A DNA stretch of 64,000 nucleotides. It comes from Adineta vaga. Lineage: Eukaryota > Rotifera. A program made the translations under genes and the position numbers. Where the stretch lies: positions 11,222,001 to 11,286,000 of the forward strand of contig CP075497.1 in assembly GCA_021613535.1 (NCBI GenBank), in the 5' to 3' direction. Shown in pieces: positions 1 through 10,696 of this stretch. Under the pieces are notes generated by a model. The model worked only from the letters and a program-made list of their open reading frames with translations. It was not told the DNA's origin and did not search any database. Positions within the stretch are counted from its first letter, which is position 1; each line of letters starts with the position of its first letter.

Positions 1-10
1 TGTCACTTAC

Positions 11-89
11 CGGCATGTTTATTTCCTATTGTTCGCCAGGTAATAAGATCATCAAGTAACGTTGCAACATGTTGGGTATTTGTAGTCAT
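11..89 (-). CDS. First coding exon of an unidentified gene (partial, runs off left edge)
   Basis: Reading the minus strand, an ATG at 89-87 opens 26 codons (starting MTTNTQHVATLLDDL) and stops at a perfect GTAAGT donor at 10-5, leaving phase 1. The rest of the gene lies left of the window. I do not recognise the product; the visible part has no signal peptide and is mildly helical. The exon is arranged head to head with the CHCHD2-like gene at 578, so the two probably share the roughly 490 bp between them as promoter space. It could still be a chance open frame, but the in-frame ATG plus consensus donor makes an exon more likely. Confidence 0.45.
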
Positions 90-577
90 TATTCAATGTT
101 TTAATAATGTATAATGAGGATAAGGAAAAATTCTTCTTCTTTTGAATGAAAAACCATAAGAAAATTTCGACCAATCAGAATTTGGTTAGTGACCTCTTCA
201 ATGAAAGATAAGATATGAAAAAACAAAAAGATTCAGATTAAAAATGTGTTTTTAGGATAAAAACATTCATGATTTATTTTTTCGCATAGTTTTCTAAGGA
301 AATTTTCCAAACATTGAAAAGGGTAAAGAACATTCTGGTAATAAATAAATAAGTATGAGTGTAAATTTTGGATGGATAGATCAGATCGGAATAGTATATA
401 TGATTCACAGAAGAGTTTTTCATCATTCAATACACGTTACATCACATCACGATGTATATTCTTTTTTTGCACTTACTCGTTTGTTTCTCAGTCATTTGAC
501 TGATGCAAAGCGAATTTTTCTCATGATTTTTGTTTGTTTTATAGAGTTCTTTTCGTCTTCATTTATATAAATTAAAA
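90..577. other. Intergenic region between divergent genes
   Basis: AT-rich DNA with no convincing coding frame on either strand. It separates the minus-strand exon ending at 89 from the plus-strand CHCHD2-like start at 578, so it presumably holds both promoters. I see no clear TATA box. Confidence 0.5.
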
Positions 578-1277
578 ATGCCTCGTCGATCTGGTGGTGG
601 TGGTGGTGGTATGCGTTCATCATCTCCTACTCGGTATGTACTTTTTTTTTAATTCATTGTTTTCTATACAATCTATTTTGTATCTTGATTTTCAGAGCTC
701 CTGCTCCAACTCGTGCTGTTGCATCTCGTCCTCCAGCTGCTCCAGCGCCAGTCACGGCACCACAGGGCCGTCAACCTGGTCTATTTGGTCAAATGGCTGC
801 TACAGCCGGTGGTGTAGCTATTGGTTCAGCTGTTGGTCATACAATTGGTGCTGCTTTAACCGGTACGACTTCATGAAACTAGAGAATAATGAAATGAATG
901 TTCATTCTTTCGTTATTTCAGGTGGATCTCGTGGTCATGATCAACCAGCTGTTACACAAGAAGCTGGTCCAAATGATCAACCACTTTATCAATCTTCTGG
1001 TGAACGATTCTCAACTGAACGATGTAATTTATATCAGAAAGAATTTATGAAATGCCTTGATCAAGCTGGTGGAGATTCAACACAATGTCAAGGCTTTTGG
1101 GATGCTTTGAAAGTAAAATTTCTCTTTTCTTCTATTGATCATTTCCTTAACTATATTTCTTTTTACTTTCAAGGAATGTCAACGTTTTCATGGTCCTAGC
1201 GGTATGTGATTAATAATTTGTACCTATGATTTTCTAATAATATTTTTTCTTTCTTTCTTTGTTTAGCAACGCTCTAA
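578..1277 (+). CDS. CHCHD2: CHCHD2/CHCHD10-family twin CX9C mitochondrial protein
   Basis: Five exons (578-633, 696-862, 922-1112, 1174-1201, 1267-1277) join in phase to give 150 residues. The N-terminus is basic and low in acid residues, with a run of glycines ([11 protein letters not shown]) and a proline/alanine-rich stretch, as in mitochondrial presequences. A glycine/alanine hydrophobic segment follows at about residues 53-75. The C-terminal CHCH domain has a textbook twin CX9C pattern, C109/C119 and C130/C140. Family members are oxidised in the intermembrane space by the MIA40 route and act in cristae organisation and respiratory-chain regulation. Size and order match CHCHD2 and CHCHD10 (about 140-150 residues); I cannot separate the two paralogues. 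The last exon adds only three residues (ATL) before the stop. The ATG at 578 is the first in frame. Confidence 0.9.
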
Positions 1278-1419
1278 GTAATAACAAAAGATGGAATATG
1301 TTAATCAACACACGCTTCCCTTTCCCATAGTTGCTCTACTTCCAAGATTACATTCGATTCTATATCAATCGAAAAATTATTTTCTTTTCTTCTTCTGTAA
1401 CTTTGTTTTTCATTAGTCC

Positions 1420-1425
1420 AATAAA
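1420..1425 (+). promoter_or_regulatory. Polyadenylation signal of the CHCHD2-like gene
   Basis: AATAAA about 145 bp after the stop codon of the CHCHD2-like gene and 55 bp before the next ATG. Confidence 0.5.
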
Positions 1426-1480
1426 ATCACATCCGAAAAAGATTAATTATCGAACTCCGAGCGCCAGATAAACTTATTGA

Positions 1481-2161
1481 ATGGATGATTTTAATTCTTG
1501 TCTCTTACAAATCCTTCGTTTTTGTATTGAAGCAAATCTTTTTCTTCATCAATTATATCAATTTGAATGTCACTTAACAAAGATTGATTCACTGTATCAT
1601 ATTTCATCTGATGATTATTTCACTATTCTTGAATGTCTTTCAATGATAATCAATGATTTGAATATCTATCATAGAAATTATTTTCAAAAACTTTATTTGA
1701 ATATTGAAAAGTATCTTCTAAGACAATATTTTACGATAAATTATTCTTCAGAAGAACTATTTCATGAAGATTTCGAACATTTGAAATATTTTCTTTGCCA
1801 TGAAATTAAATCATTTCAAAGAATTTTTCATTATTTACATAAATTAAGTATTAATTGTATCTTATGTCAACAATATCGAAGATTATGTACGAATATTGAA
1901 TTAGAAAAACGATTTAGTTGTATTCGAATGGATTTATTAATGAATTTAGAAACAGTAAATAGAAAAATTGAAGTTTTATTACTGAAAATTAATATGAATT
2001 TCGAACGAAAACATGAAAATCACCAAATGAAAGAAAGAATAATAATTACAAACCTTTTTCGAACCATATGTTTTTGGTTTATAATCATTTTTTCATTTGG
2101 ATATTATTTACAACAATTCTTCGTAACTAAAAATACATCAAAAACGATTTGGTATTTTTGA
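1481..2161 (+). CDS. Intronless hypothetical protein with C-terminal membrane anchor
   Basis: A single uninterrupted frame of 226 residues starting at ATG 1481. I do not recognise the family. Most of the protein is predicted helical and rich in Leu, Ile, Phe, Tyr and Cys, without a signal peptide. Near the C-terminus a strongly hydrophobic stretch (about residues 192-211, ICFWFIIIFSFGYYL) is preceded by basic residues and followed by only about 14 residues, the layout of a tail-anchored protein facing the cytosol. It starts only about 55 bp after the polyadenylation signal of the CHCHD2-like gene. Most neighbours have introns and this one has none. It could be a SNARE-like or mitochondrial tail-anchored protein, but no motif supports a specific choice. 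Confidence 0.55.
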   Translation: MDDFNSCLLQILRFCIEANLFLHQLYQFECHLTKIDSLYHISSDDYFTILECLSMIINDLNIYHRNYFQKLYLNIEKYLLRQYFTINYSSEELFHEDFEHLKYFLCHEIKSFQRIFHYLHKLSINCILCQQYRRLCTNIELEKRFSCIRMDLLMNLETVNRKIEVLLLKINMNFERKHENHQMKERIIITNLFRTICFWFIIIFSFGYYLQQFFVTKNTSKTIWYF

Positions 2162-2336
2162 TTTTTACAGAAATCAAATTCTGTATTTCATTAGCATTTT
2201 CAAATATGTTGACCACGGTAAGCCTTGATGAGTTGTCCTTGTGCTGACGTGGCATGAGAAGACACGTATGAAAACATTGTCACAGATGGGCATTGATCAA
2301 TAGGATTTGAATTGCAAATCTGAACAAGGAATGGTG

Positions 2337-2345
2337 TATATAAAA
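2337..2345 (+). promoter_or_regulatory. TATA box of the cyclophilin gene
   Basis: TATATAAAA lies only 34 bp upstream of the cyclophilin ATG at 2379. A start site 25-30 bp downstream would leave a 5' UTR of about ten bases or fewer. Confidence 0.55.
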
Positions 2346-2378
2346 TCACGATTTTCTTGAGATAAATTTCATACAAAC

Positions 2379-3238
2379 ATGATCAATCAAGTCTGCTTCG
2401 TCGTTATTCTCGCTCTTTGTTTATCATATGGAATTGCTGATGGTAAACTTGATACAAGTCCACCAGAGAAATATACAATTACCCATGAAGCTACTTTCAA
2501 TATTGTTATTAAGGATAACGCTTATACAAGTGATGTGATATCTAAAGGAAAAGTTATTATTGGACTTTTTGGTGATATTGTTCCAATGACTGTCTTAAAT
2601 TTTGTAACAATTACCAATGGTATGGTTCGTAGTAATGTAAGTTGTTAATATTATTTTGTAGTTATGAAATTAGTTTTCGATTATTTTAGACAAATTACAC
2701 GTATAATAACGTTCCAATTCATCGAATTGTCAAAGATTTCTGTATACAAACGGGTGATTTCATCAATCGTGATGGTACAGGAAGTGAGTCGATAGAAATA
2801 TGAAATTTTCAATCATAAGAATCTTCACGAATTCTTAGGTGCAAGCATATATGGAGCGAATTTCGTCGATGAAAACTTTCGTCTTAGTCATAGATCTGCT
2901 GGATGGGTTTCAATGGCAAAGTAAAGCATAGAAAACGTCATTTTTTTTTCTTTTTTTTCTATGTAAACTTTTCATAGTTATGGAACAGACACCAATGGAT
3001 CTCAATGGTTCGTCACTTTAGTTCCTGTCGTTGGCTCGATGGTCATCATGTTGTTTTCGGTCGTGTTCTTCAAGGTATGGATTTTATACATCAAATCGGA
3101 GAAATCGATACCTATGCTGGTACATCATTACCAAAGAAATTTGTTGGCATTGTTTATGGTTCTGCTAAAGAAGTTTCTCAACGATATGATCTTGCATTAG
3201 AAGATCTCATTTCAGCTGAAGACATTATTGTTGCTTAG
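2379..3238 (+). CDS. Secreted cyclophilin-type peptidyl-prolyl isomerase (frame broken once)
   Basis: Cyclophilin with an N-terminal signal peptide (about residues 1-20), so it probably acts in the ER or outside the cell like cyclophilin B. Exons are 2379-2636, 2690-2783, 2839-2920 and 2978-3238, all with GT-AG introns. Hallmarks are visible: IHRIVKDFCIQTGDF carrying the catalytic Arg, the GTDTNGSQWFVTL stretch, and WLDGHHVVFGRVLQGM with the Trp that contacts cyclosporin in the family. Within the last exon the frame must change between 3020 and 3032: GSQWFVTLVP reads in one frame and WLDGHHVV in another, equivalent to one missing base. As written the protein would be truncated or run out of frame before the last third of the fold, so this copy is either disrupted or carries a sequence error. 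The C-terminus ends EDIIVA. Confidence 0.85.
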
Positions 3239-3277
3239 TTTTATCAAGATTATTCTTTTTGTTTTGCTTTTCAATTC

Positions 3278-3283
3278 AATAAA
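3278..3283 (+). promoter_or_regulatory. Polyadenylation signal of the cyclophilin gene
   Basis: AATAAA about 40 bp after the cyclophilin stop codon. Confidence 0.5.
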
Positions 3284-3418
3284 ACGTATCGATACTAGAC
3301 ACATTAGTTTTATTCTCTATGAAAATATATATGATGATGAACAATGAAGTTTTTTTTTGTTCTAGTTAAGTTTATTCGTTTACTTTCAGTTTGAAATCGA
3401 TGTAATTTTGATTTTAAT

Positions 3419-4446
3419 TTAAGCAAGTGTATTAATTCTTGATCTTCGACATTTTTTGAAATATATCTGAAAGAAAACATGAATACATTGATGACGAAAT
3501 CGTTGTGATGCACACATATACATATAAAATGGACTCTAAATAGACAGAAAATATCAAAATAAAATCTGAATTTTTACCGAAAACTTACAGAAAAATTCAA
3601 ATAATAAAAACATGTTGCTATTGTAGTTGCTAATTGTAATTTTGCTTGCCAGAGTGCATCGTTTGTAACGACTGAATCCACCACAATTATTGTCACGATA
3701 ACATATGGTATAATAGCAACGAATGAATAAACAACTTGTACAAGAACGATAACTGTCAATTGTTTGTCTAATTCTTGTCGAACAAGAGGTAATATTCGTC
3801 GATGTAATTGTTGAACATTCCAATAAGCTAATAGACCAAACAAAGCATTGATTATTATCGGTAAAACCCCTCCTAAAACCCAAATAAATGTATAAGCATA
3901 AAAATAATAAAATTTTGTAGTTGATCCCAAACACATCATTCTATTTATCGATGGTAAATAAAGTAAATCATTATAGATTAAATATGGAATTCCATAAAGC
4001 ATCCAAATTAAAACTGATATTGATGTTACGATATGAGCAACTTTGATCTTGTTCCATCTTTGCCATCGAACTCGTAAACATGTTGCTAAATATTGATCGA
4101 TTGTTGCTAAGCACATACATGTGAAAGAAATTAATGCAGAAACAATAAGAGAATAAGGTCGAAATTTACAATAAAACGCAGATGATTGTGTCCAATCAAT
4201 ATTAAAACCCACGATCATTATTCGAGAAAATAAACCACTGATTAATTGATTGATATTAACTAAAGCCATGACTGTTAAATAAAACACACATGAATTTTGA
4301 CGAAATGTTTTTAGACTACGAAAAACAATGATGTTCAAAAGATTTCCAATTACACCAGAGATTAGAACAGCAATACCAAAGTAGATCGTTACTTTCTGAC
4401 TTGCAATAGCATACGATAAAGCACTCGATGAAGACATTCCAGTCAA
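3419..4446 (-). CDS. Rhodopsin-like GPCR, paralogue 1 of the cluster
   Basis: Two exons (4446-3589 and 3535-3419, phase 0 intron) encode 324 residues with seven hydrophobic segments. TM1 carries GNLLNIIVF with the conserved Asn. The extracellular end of TM3 has a Cys in FYCKFRPYS. At the TM3 cytoplasmic end the usual DRY is D117-Q118-Y119, so the arginine is missing. TM7 runs through YYLNFS and across the splice site into SPFYMYM, a variant of NPxxY. A basic cytoplasmic tail follows (CASQRFR...KKCRRSR). The intron sits inside TM7 and is at the same place in the genes at 4782-5820 and 8996-10035, so the three are tandem duplicates. The overall look is that of small neuropeptide (FMRFamide-like) receptors, but the ligand cannot be told from sequence. 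Confidence 0.85.
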
Positions 4447-4781
4447 TCTTCAAGAATAACTATGCCTTTTTCAGAAATAGTTTGAATATTATATAGTATA
4501 ATCTTAGACTTGTCATAATAAATCTGAAATATTTTGTCAGTCAAAAGTACTCTTTAATCCGAAGGACTTTCAAAGTTATCAGACGATAATTGATGATAAA
4601 TATAATGTCTTAAAATAGTTTCTTTTGATTAACGTGTCTACACTTAATGCAAGTAGATGAAATTAATTTCTATGAGAGATACAATAATGATTTATTTTTA
4701 GGAATTAAAATGTACAAGAAAATAACGAAGTGAACTTTTTCTGATGAATGTTAATGACAGAACAATCTGTAAAGGACTCAT

Positions 4782-5820
4782 TTATGTTTCTGGTACGACT
4801 TGATTCACAACTGCCACACGTTGTCGCCATTTATTAATATAAATTTCAAAGAAAGCATAGATAAATTGTCGACGAAACCGTTGTGAAACCCAAATATACA
4901 TATAAAATGGAATCTAAATCAAAAAATCGAAACTAAGCAAACAAACAAAACATTGGATAATTGAATCTTACTGCATAATTTAAATAATAAACACATGTAG
5001 TAACAGCAGTCACAACTTGCATTTTAGCTGCAATCACTGGATCATTCTTAATGATTGATGTATCAGAAAGAATAGTTGAGACTACATATGGAACGGTTGC
5101 TATGAGGTGGCAGATAAATTGAACGAATATAATCGATATCAATTGTTTATCTAATTCAAGTTGAACAAATGACATTGCTCGTCGATCTAATTGATGACTA
5201 TTATGGTAAGCTAAAATGCCAAATATACCATTGATAGAAACAGGTAAAATACTTCCGTAAAAAACAGTTACACCATAGAGATGATATTGTTCAAAGATTA
5301 AATTTGAACTTGCACATGTAAAAATACCGGTATTTCCGACTGGAATAAGAGTATAATAAATCAAGTATAAGATTCCATGAATAAGCCAAATAGAGACAAG
5401 AATAGGAACAATACGAGCAGCTATTTTGATATTACTTAAACTTTGTAAATAAAGATTTGAAGAAGTTGCTAGAAATTGATTGACCGATGCTAATGACATA
5501 CATACAAAGGATGTTAGAGAAAAAAATTGAAAACAATAAGCACGAAATTTACAATAAAAAAAGGAGACTATTGTCCAATCAATTGCAAAACCACTGATTA
5601 AAATACGAGAAAGAAGACCAGTAAGCAATTGACCAACATCAGCTGCTGTCATTACAGTTAAATAGAATGCACAAGCATTTTCTCGAAATGTTTTCAAACT
5701 GAGAAAAACAATAAGATTGAATATATCACCGAGTAAACCAGCAATAAATATTGGTATACCAAAGAAAATCGTTATTTCGCGAGAAATAAATGTATAATAT
5801 GCAGTAGCTTCTTCAGACAT
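4782..5820 (-). CDS. Rhodopsin-like GPCR, paralogue 2 of the cluster
   Basis: Two exons (5820-4972 and 4913-4782) encode 326 residues. I start at MSEEATAYY (ATG 5820) because it aligns with the starts of the neighbouring paralogues; the frame stays open upstream to 5967 but gives a non-homologous leader. Seven membrane segments are visible, with TM1 GDIFNLIVF, Cys in FYCKFRAYC at TM3, and at the DRY position N-Q-F (ASVNQFLATS), so both the acidic residue and the arginine have changed. TM7 crosses the intron (YYLNYA then IPFYMYI). The tail is WVSQRFRRQ followed by a basic helix ending VVPET, very like paralogue 3 (IVPAT). It probably signals at the plasma membrane; ligand unknown. Confidence 0.85.
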
Positions 5821-6716
5821 CGTCGTTTTTCTTTCTGATAAAATCAAATGAGAATCGGTCCTATGCAGTCTTTTATATGTAAAACTTATGTCAATTTTCA
5901 AGTATTGAAATGACAAGAAACTTAGCTGAATATATACTTTGTTAGCATGATTAATCTGAATGTTCATTACACAATTCTCGTTCTTTCACTTGATTAATAT
6001 TTTGTCAGAAACAGAAATTAATTATCGAAGGAGTCAATAGCATTGTAGCTAAGAACAGAAAAATGTTTTTTCTTCCATAGTGATTATGATAAGATGACAA
6101 CTATAAAGAGATTCTTCTCGTGATTTGAAAAGAAATGCACCAGGAGTTTGATAAATATATTTCAACACATTCACATGAAATTTCGTCGAAATCTGTTGAA
6201 AGAGTAACTCTTCTGAAACCGAATTAAATATAATATTAGACTAGTAAATGTTAAACATCTATATCCACATCTATTTTATCATAATTAAATATCATCAACA
6301 AAAAATAACTCTATTTACACAACTTCAAACGAACTCGCTTCAAGAAAGTTATCAGAACAGTCAAACTCATTTCATTACTAATACACAAGTCATTAGTAAC
6401 CTTTTTGGAAAATCTACCTGCCATCTTGAGGGTGTGGATGTAAGAAGAGCGACACACACACCCACACCCACATCACCCAACCATCGTACTTTTTGCAATG
6501 CATTCGAATTTGTTTTAGAACATACTGATGTTACGCATTGTTTCTGTGAGTGAGCGACTATGAGACCAACTTTTGAATCATGATATATGTGAAAATATTC
6601 ATAAATGATTATTTGTATTCTTACTCTGTTGATAAAAACGAAGATCGTTTTAATTTTTCAATTTCAGAAGTTTTCAAGTATTTATTAAAATGAATATAAA
6701 TAAGAATATCACAAAA
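5821..6716. other. Intergenic region upstream of GPCR paralogue 2
   Basis: No supported gene. An open frame at 6248-6553 looks accidental (no splice context, poor composition). The region contains a short C/A-rich patch at about 6450-6480 (listed separately). Confidence 0.4.
6461..6472. repeat. Two copies of CCCACA (reverse TGTGGG)
   Basis: CCCACACCCACA, preceded by a short (CA)n run. On the other strand it reads TGTGGG twice, which from memory is the telomeric unit reported for bdelloid rotifers. Two units can arise by chance. Confidence 0.3.
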
Positions 6717-7100
6717 CTATGCTTTCTTAGTGACAGTCGAAGTAGGAGGGAAAATTTGTCGAAATTTTGACTTTTGAGTAGGAGATTGCGTACAAGCACA
6801 TTCTTTATAATCGCTTACTCGACTACAGAAACCACTTTTGAATTTTAGATTTCTGCAGTGATAACGACAACGATATTCATTGCGATTGTTCGGACCATAA
6901 CAACCAAAACCACGAATATGTCGTTCCGTTTCTTCAATTCCAGACAACACTAAAAAGTACGCTTATCGTAGGAATGAAAGGAAAGATTGAAATTTGTACA
7001 TACTATCGTCGTAATCAAAATTAAAATCTCGCATTGTTCCCTGTATTTCAACGAGGAAAGCCAGGAAAATTAGGACAGCAAACAACCATTTATAAACCAT
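6717..7100 (-). CDS. Secreted CS-alpha-beta defensin-like peptide precursor
   Basis: Two exons (7100-7004 and 6949-6717) join in phase to give 109 residues. Residues 1 to about 21 are a signal peptide (hydrophobic core LFAVLIFLAFLV). A short acidic propeptide (DFNFDYDD...EETERHIR) precedes GFGC, which is the typical start of mature arthropod and mollusc defensins. Six cysteines fall at 49, 60, 64, 74, 83 and 85, spacing C-x10-C-x3-C-x9-C-x8-C-x1-C, the invertebrate defensin signature (CxxxC helix and final CxC). Known relatives are host antimicrobial peptides acting on bacterial membranes or lipid II; that role is inferred here. Unusually, about 24 residues follow the last Cys, rich in Lys, Ser, Thr and Pro. 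The gene lies between two GPCR paralogues. An acceptor-like TTTCGTTTAG ends 6 bases before the ATG, so trans-splicing is possible. Confidence 0.75.
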
Positions 7101-8995
7101 TAGTACTAAACGAAATGAATAGAGTTAAATACTCATTCCAATGAAAAGAATATTGATCTCTAGCATGTCATGCTCTTTCATTTTGCTAGAAGGCGGTATT
7201 ATCGTATATAATTACTATCAAGTATTGAATCTAGAGTATGCGGTTGTTACTAGATCTTTAATGACAATTGAATTATATTTGTTAGTAGTCACTATTGTTG
7301 ATATTCAACATTACAAATCGAAAAACTGTGTGTTTGTTTTTCAGAAGATCTTACACACAAGTCCATTCTAGTATTGTCCTGTATATCATATCGAACAAAT
7401 AGTAGGCATTCAATGAAAAATCACCATTTTTACTGTAGAATATGAGTAGATAGATAGTTGACTGATAAACTTACGAAAGGTAATTGTATTTGTGATTTTT
7501 TTGAAAACTTATTAAGACTTTGAAGAATGTAAGATACATTTACTTATAACTTGTTAATATATAGATCATCAATATAGAAAAAGAAATATTTTCAATGGAA
7601 TTCCCACGCTAATCGGAAAAGATGAGCCATTTGATTTTGATTTTTTCCCATGCGAGAAAAGGGCTGAGTTTCTTTTCAATAGTGGGTGTATCATTTACAC
7701 GTTCTTTCTCTACAAAATCACAAGATTTTTTTCTCCTTTGCCAATGAATATTTCACGATAATCTCTATAGTTAAGCAAGAAACATCCATAGTCACATAAA
7801 ACAACTATCAACATGTATTTCCCCTCTCTTTTCCCTTACAGCTATACTAATATTATTCATTTCTCAACAAAAATGAGTGTCTCCATCAGTAGTAATTTGA
7901 TAGGTATTCATGACATCATCATCATTGTCATACCAAAATGAGAAAAAAACCTTCGTCTAAGTCATACTTTAATCCCTCAATACCTGTTTAGCATACAGAT
8001 CAATTACAATTTCAACAGAATCAAAAGAATTTTCCTTTCCTCTCTTAGTTATGACAAACCAAACATATTTAGAGAATTTAGAAATTCAAAAAAAATAAAA
8101 GAATCACTTGATGGAAATATAGTATTTATTGACAATAATCATTTCCGTTCGTCTAAAACTGTAGGAGACTTTATTATCTTAATTTATATATGAATCAACT
8201 TTTCGAAGAAGTTTGGTTTCCTATTCTGGTTAGTTTTTCTAGGAACTCATTTATTGCGTAGGAATTTAAAAGAATCAAAAATAATTTTTTTTCTAAATTG
8301 TAAAACGCACGGGTAAATACTGATGAAACTCTTCGTAAGCGAACTAGACAATGAGCTTCAATTATCTCTGTAATTAGTCCATTTTTATTAGAACGTTATT
8401 TATTTAATTGATTCCAACATAGTATTTGAGTAAATAATTAACTAGGACAAAACATGTTCTAATTATACATGTTCATAGAGTATATCAAGGAACCTTCAGA
8501 ACACGCATGATGTTTTTCTCATCTGTTCTCATTAAGTATAAAATGTCATGAGAGATCATACAATTAAACATGAAACTTATCTAAAAATTAAACTCCATAA
8601 TAATTATCATCTCTGGAGTCTAAAAAGTACCACTTTATAGTATTAATAATGGCGACACGACAAAGCATAGATCAAAGTTTTTTTTTTAGAATTAGTTTAA
8701 TTTATTTATATTCAAATGTACGTAGAAATTTTAATTATTTACACTTAAAAAGTAAACATTGATATCGAATAAAACGATTTTCAGACAAGACGAAAATACA
8801 TTCAACCTTTCTATTCATCTGTACCTAACTACAATAATTTTTATAAATAAAAATAATTCTAAATGAAATAATTACATGCGTAAATTTTGATATTTCAAGT
8901 AGAAAATATCGAAGATATATCAACTGTTCTCCATATGAACTCTTAGGTCAATATTTTAATTGAACAAGATGTTTTCAAATATGATAATGATTTCC
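7101..8995. other. Intergenic region between defensin-like gene and GPCR paralogue 3
   Basis: About 1.9 kb of AT-rich DNA. A 76-codon open frame at 7141-7371 has no family resemblance or splice context and is left out. I see no RNA gene or mobile element. Confidence 0.4.
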
Positions 8996-10035
8996 TCATG
9001 TTGCAGGAACTATTTGATTGATGATAGGTCTTGCTCGTCGCCAACGTTCGAGATAAACTTGAAATAGAACATGGGATAATTGTTGACGAAATCGCGCAGA
9101 TGTACAAACATAAATATAGAATGGACACTATTGAAAAAATTCGAAATATTTTAAACATTCGGTCAAAGAGAGAAAAAACAAAAGCTTACTGAAAAACTTA
9201 AATAATATAAAAGAATAGCCATAACATTAGAGAAATCGAAAACTGCTTGTTCATTTACATTTGTTATTACTAAAACCGATGAAATAGTCGTTAGAATTGT
9301 ATATGGTAATGTAAAAATAAAATTTAGAACAATTTGAACAAGAACCATCGATGTTAATTGCTTATCTAAATGACGTCGAACTAATGGAACAGTTCGATAA
9401 GCTAAATTTTTTACATTATAATATGCTAAGATTCCAAAACAACTCGTTATAATCAATGGTAAGATTCCTGCTAATGTGATTAGATAACCATAAAGATGAT
9501 ATTGTCGAAAAAGATTATTCTCACTAGTACAAACAATTCGATTTGTAGTCGATGAACGAATTAAATCAAAATAAATTAAATAAAAAATTCCATGAAAAAT
9601 AAGAAGAAGAAGAACTAGAATTGTTAAATATTGAGCAGTTTTAATATTACTCCAATTTCGATATCGAAGATGAAAACTTGTGGCTAAATATTGATCAATT
9701 ATTGCCAAACATGTACATGCAAATGATGTTAAGACACAAAATTGTAAAGCATACCATCGAAATTTACAATAAAATGAAGAAATTAATGTCCAATCAATTG
9801 CAAATCCACTAATAATTATACGAGAAAGTAATCCAGTACATAGATTTCCAATATTAACAAATGACATGACAGTTAAATAAAGAGCACAAGCTTTGCTTCG
9901 AAAAGTTTGAAGACTTAAAAAGACAACAATGTTCAATAAATTGCCAGCGATTCCCAAGAAAAATATACATGAACCAATATAGGTCGTAAATTTTTGTGAG
10001 ATATAGACTAATGTTGACGCAAGTATTGTCGACAT
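8996..10035 (-). CDS. Rhodopsin-like GPCR, paralogue 3 of the cluster
   Basis: Two exons (10035-9190 and 9127-8996, phase 0) encode 325 residues. TM1 has GNLLNIVVF. The FAIDWT segment and Cys of FYCKFRWYA before and at TM3 are shared with paralogue 2. The DRY position is D-Q-Y (IIDQYLATS). TM7 spans the intron (YYLSFS then CPFYIYV), with a basic tail and the ending QIVPAT. The intron position and tail are nearly identical to paralogue 2, which points to local duplication. The 1.9 kb gap and the defensin-like gene separate it from the other two. Likely a peptide receptor at the plasma membrane; coupling is uncertain because the TM3 arginine is absent. Confidence 0.85.
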
Positions 10036-10696
10036 GATGAATCTGTTTCATCAAATAAAATAAAACTAATTACAGACAAAAATATCGTTCATTATAAAAT
10101 GAGAAGAGAAAAGAACAGAAAGGTTCACCTGTTTTTAATTATATCTTTCAAGTATGATTTGCTTACAATGATATTATTAATGTTATTTAGTAGATTTTTA
10201 TATCTAATTCAAATGCCAATTTGAAGTCAGAGGAATTTCGGACGTGATCTCTAACAAACAGATTACCAGAGAACACGATCCGTATTTTAACATCGAAGAC
10301 ACAGTACTGAAAAACATTTTTGTAGGATTATAGTAAAGGATACTAATGATAATCGATAGAATTTCGATTTAAACATATATAACAGGTTTTAGAGCAATAA
10401 ACAAAGATAAGGATATGAGATATATGCATGTCTGCAAGTTACGATATCATTTTTATTTGCTTTATATTCACATATATTTTTTCGATGAAGCATTACATTT
10501 CTTCTCGACGACACGCAATACGATCACATTTTTTAGAGAAACAAAAAGCATTTTCTTTTGGTGTTTTGGTTAACCGGGAAAAGGTCGGAAGTAAAAATGT
10601 CGAAAAATACGTATAAAGTAGCGTTATTTTTATCATTCGACGTTTTTATTTTCGACGTTATTCTCCAGTAAACCTTTGTGTTTTTTCGACACTAAT

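Noticed and set aside
6248-6553. 101-codon open frame upstream of the defensin-like gene
   Set aside because: Low-complexity Ile/Thr/His content and no supporting exon signals.
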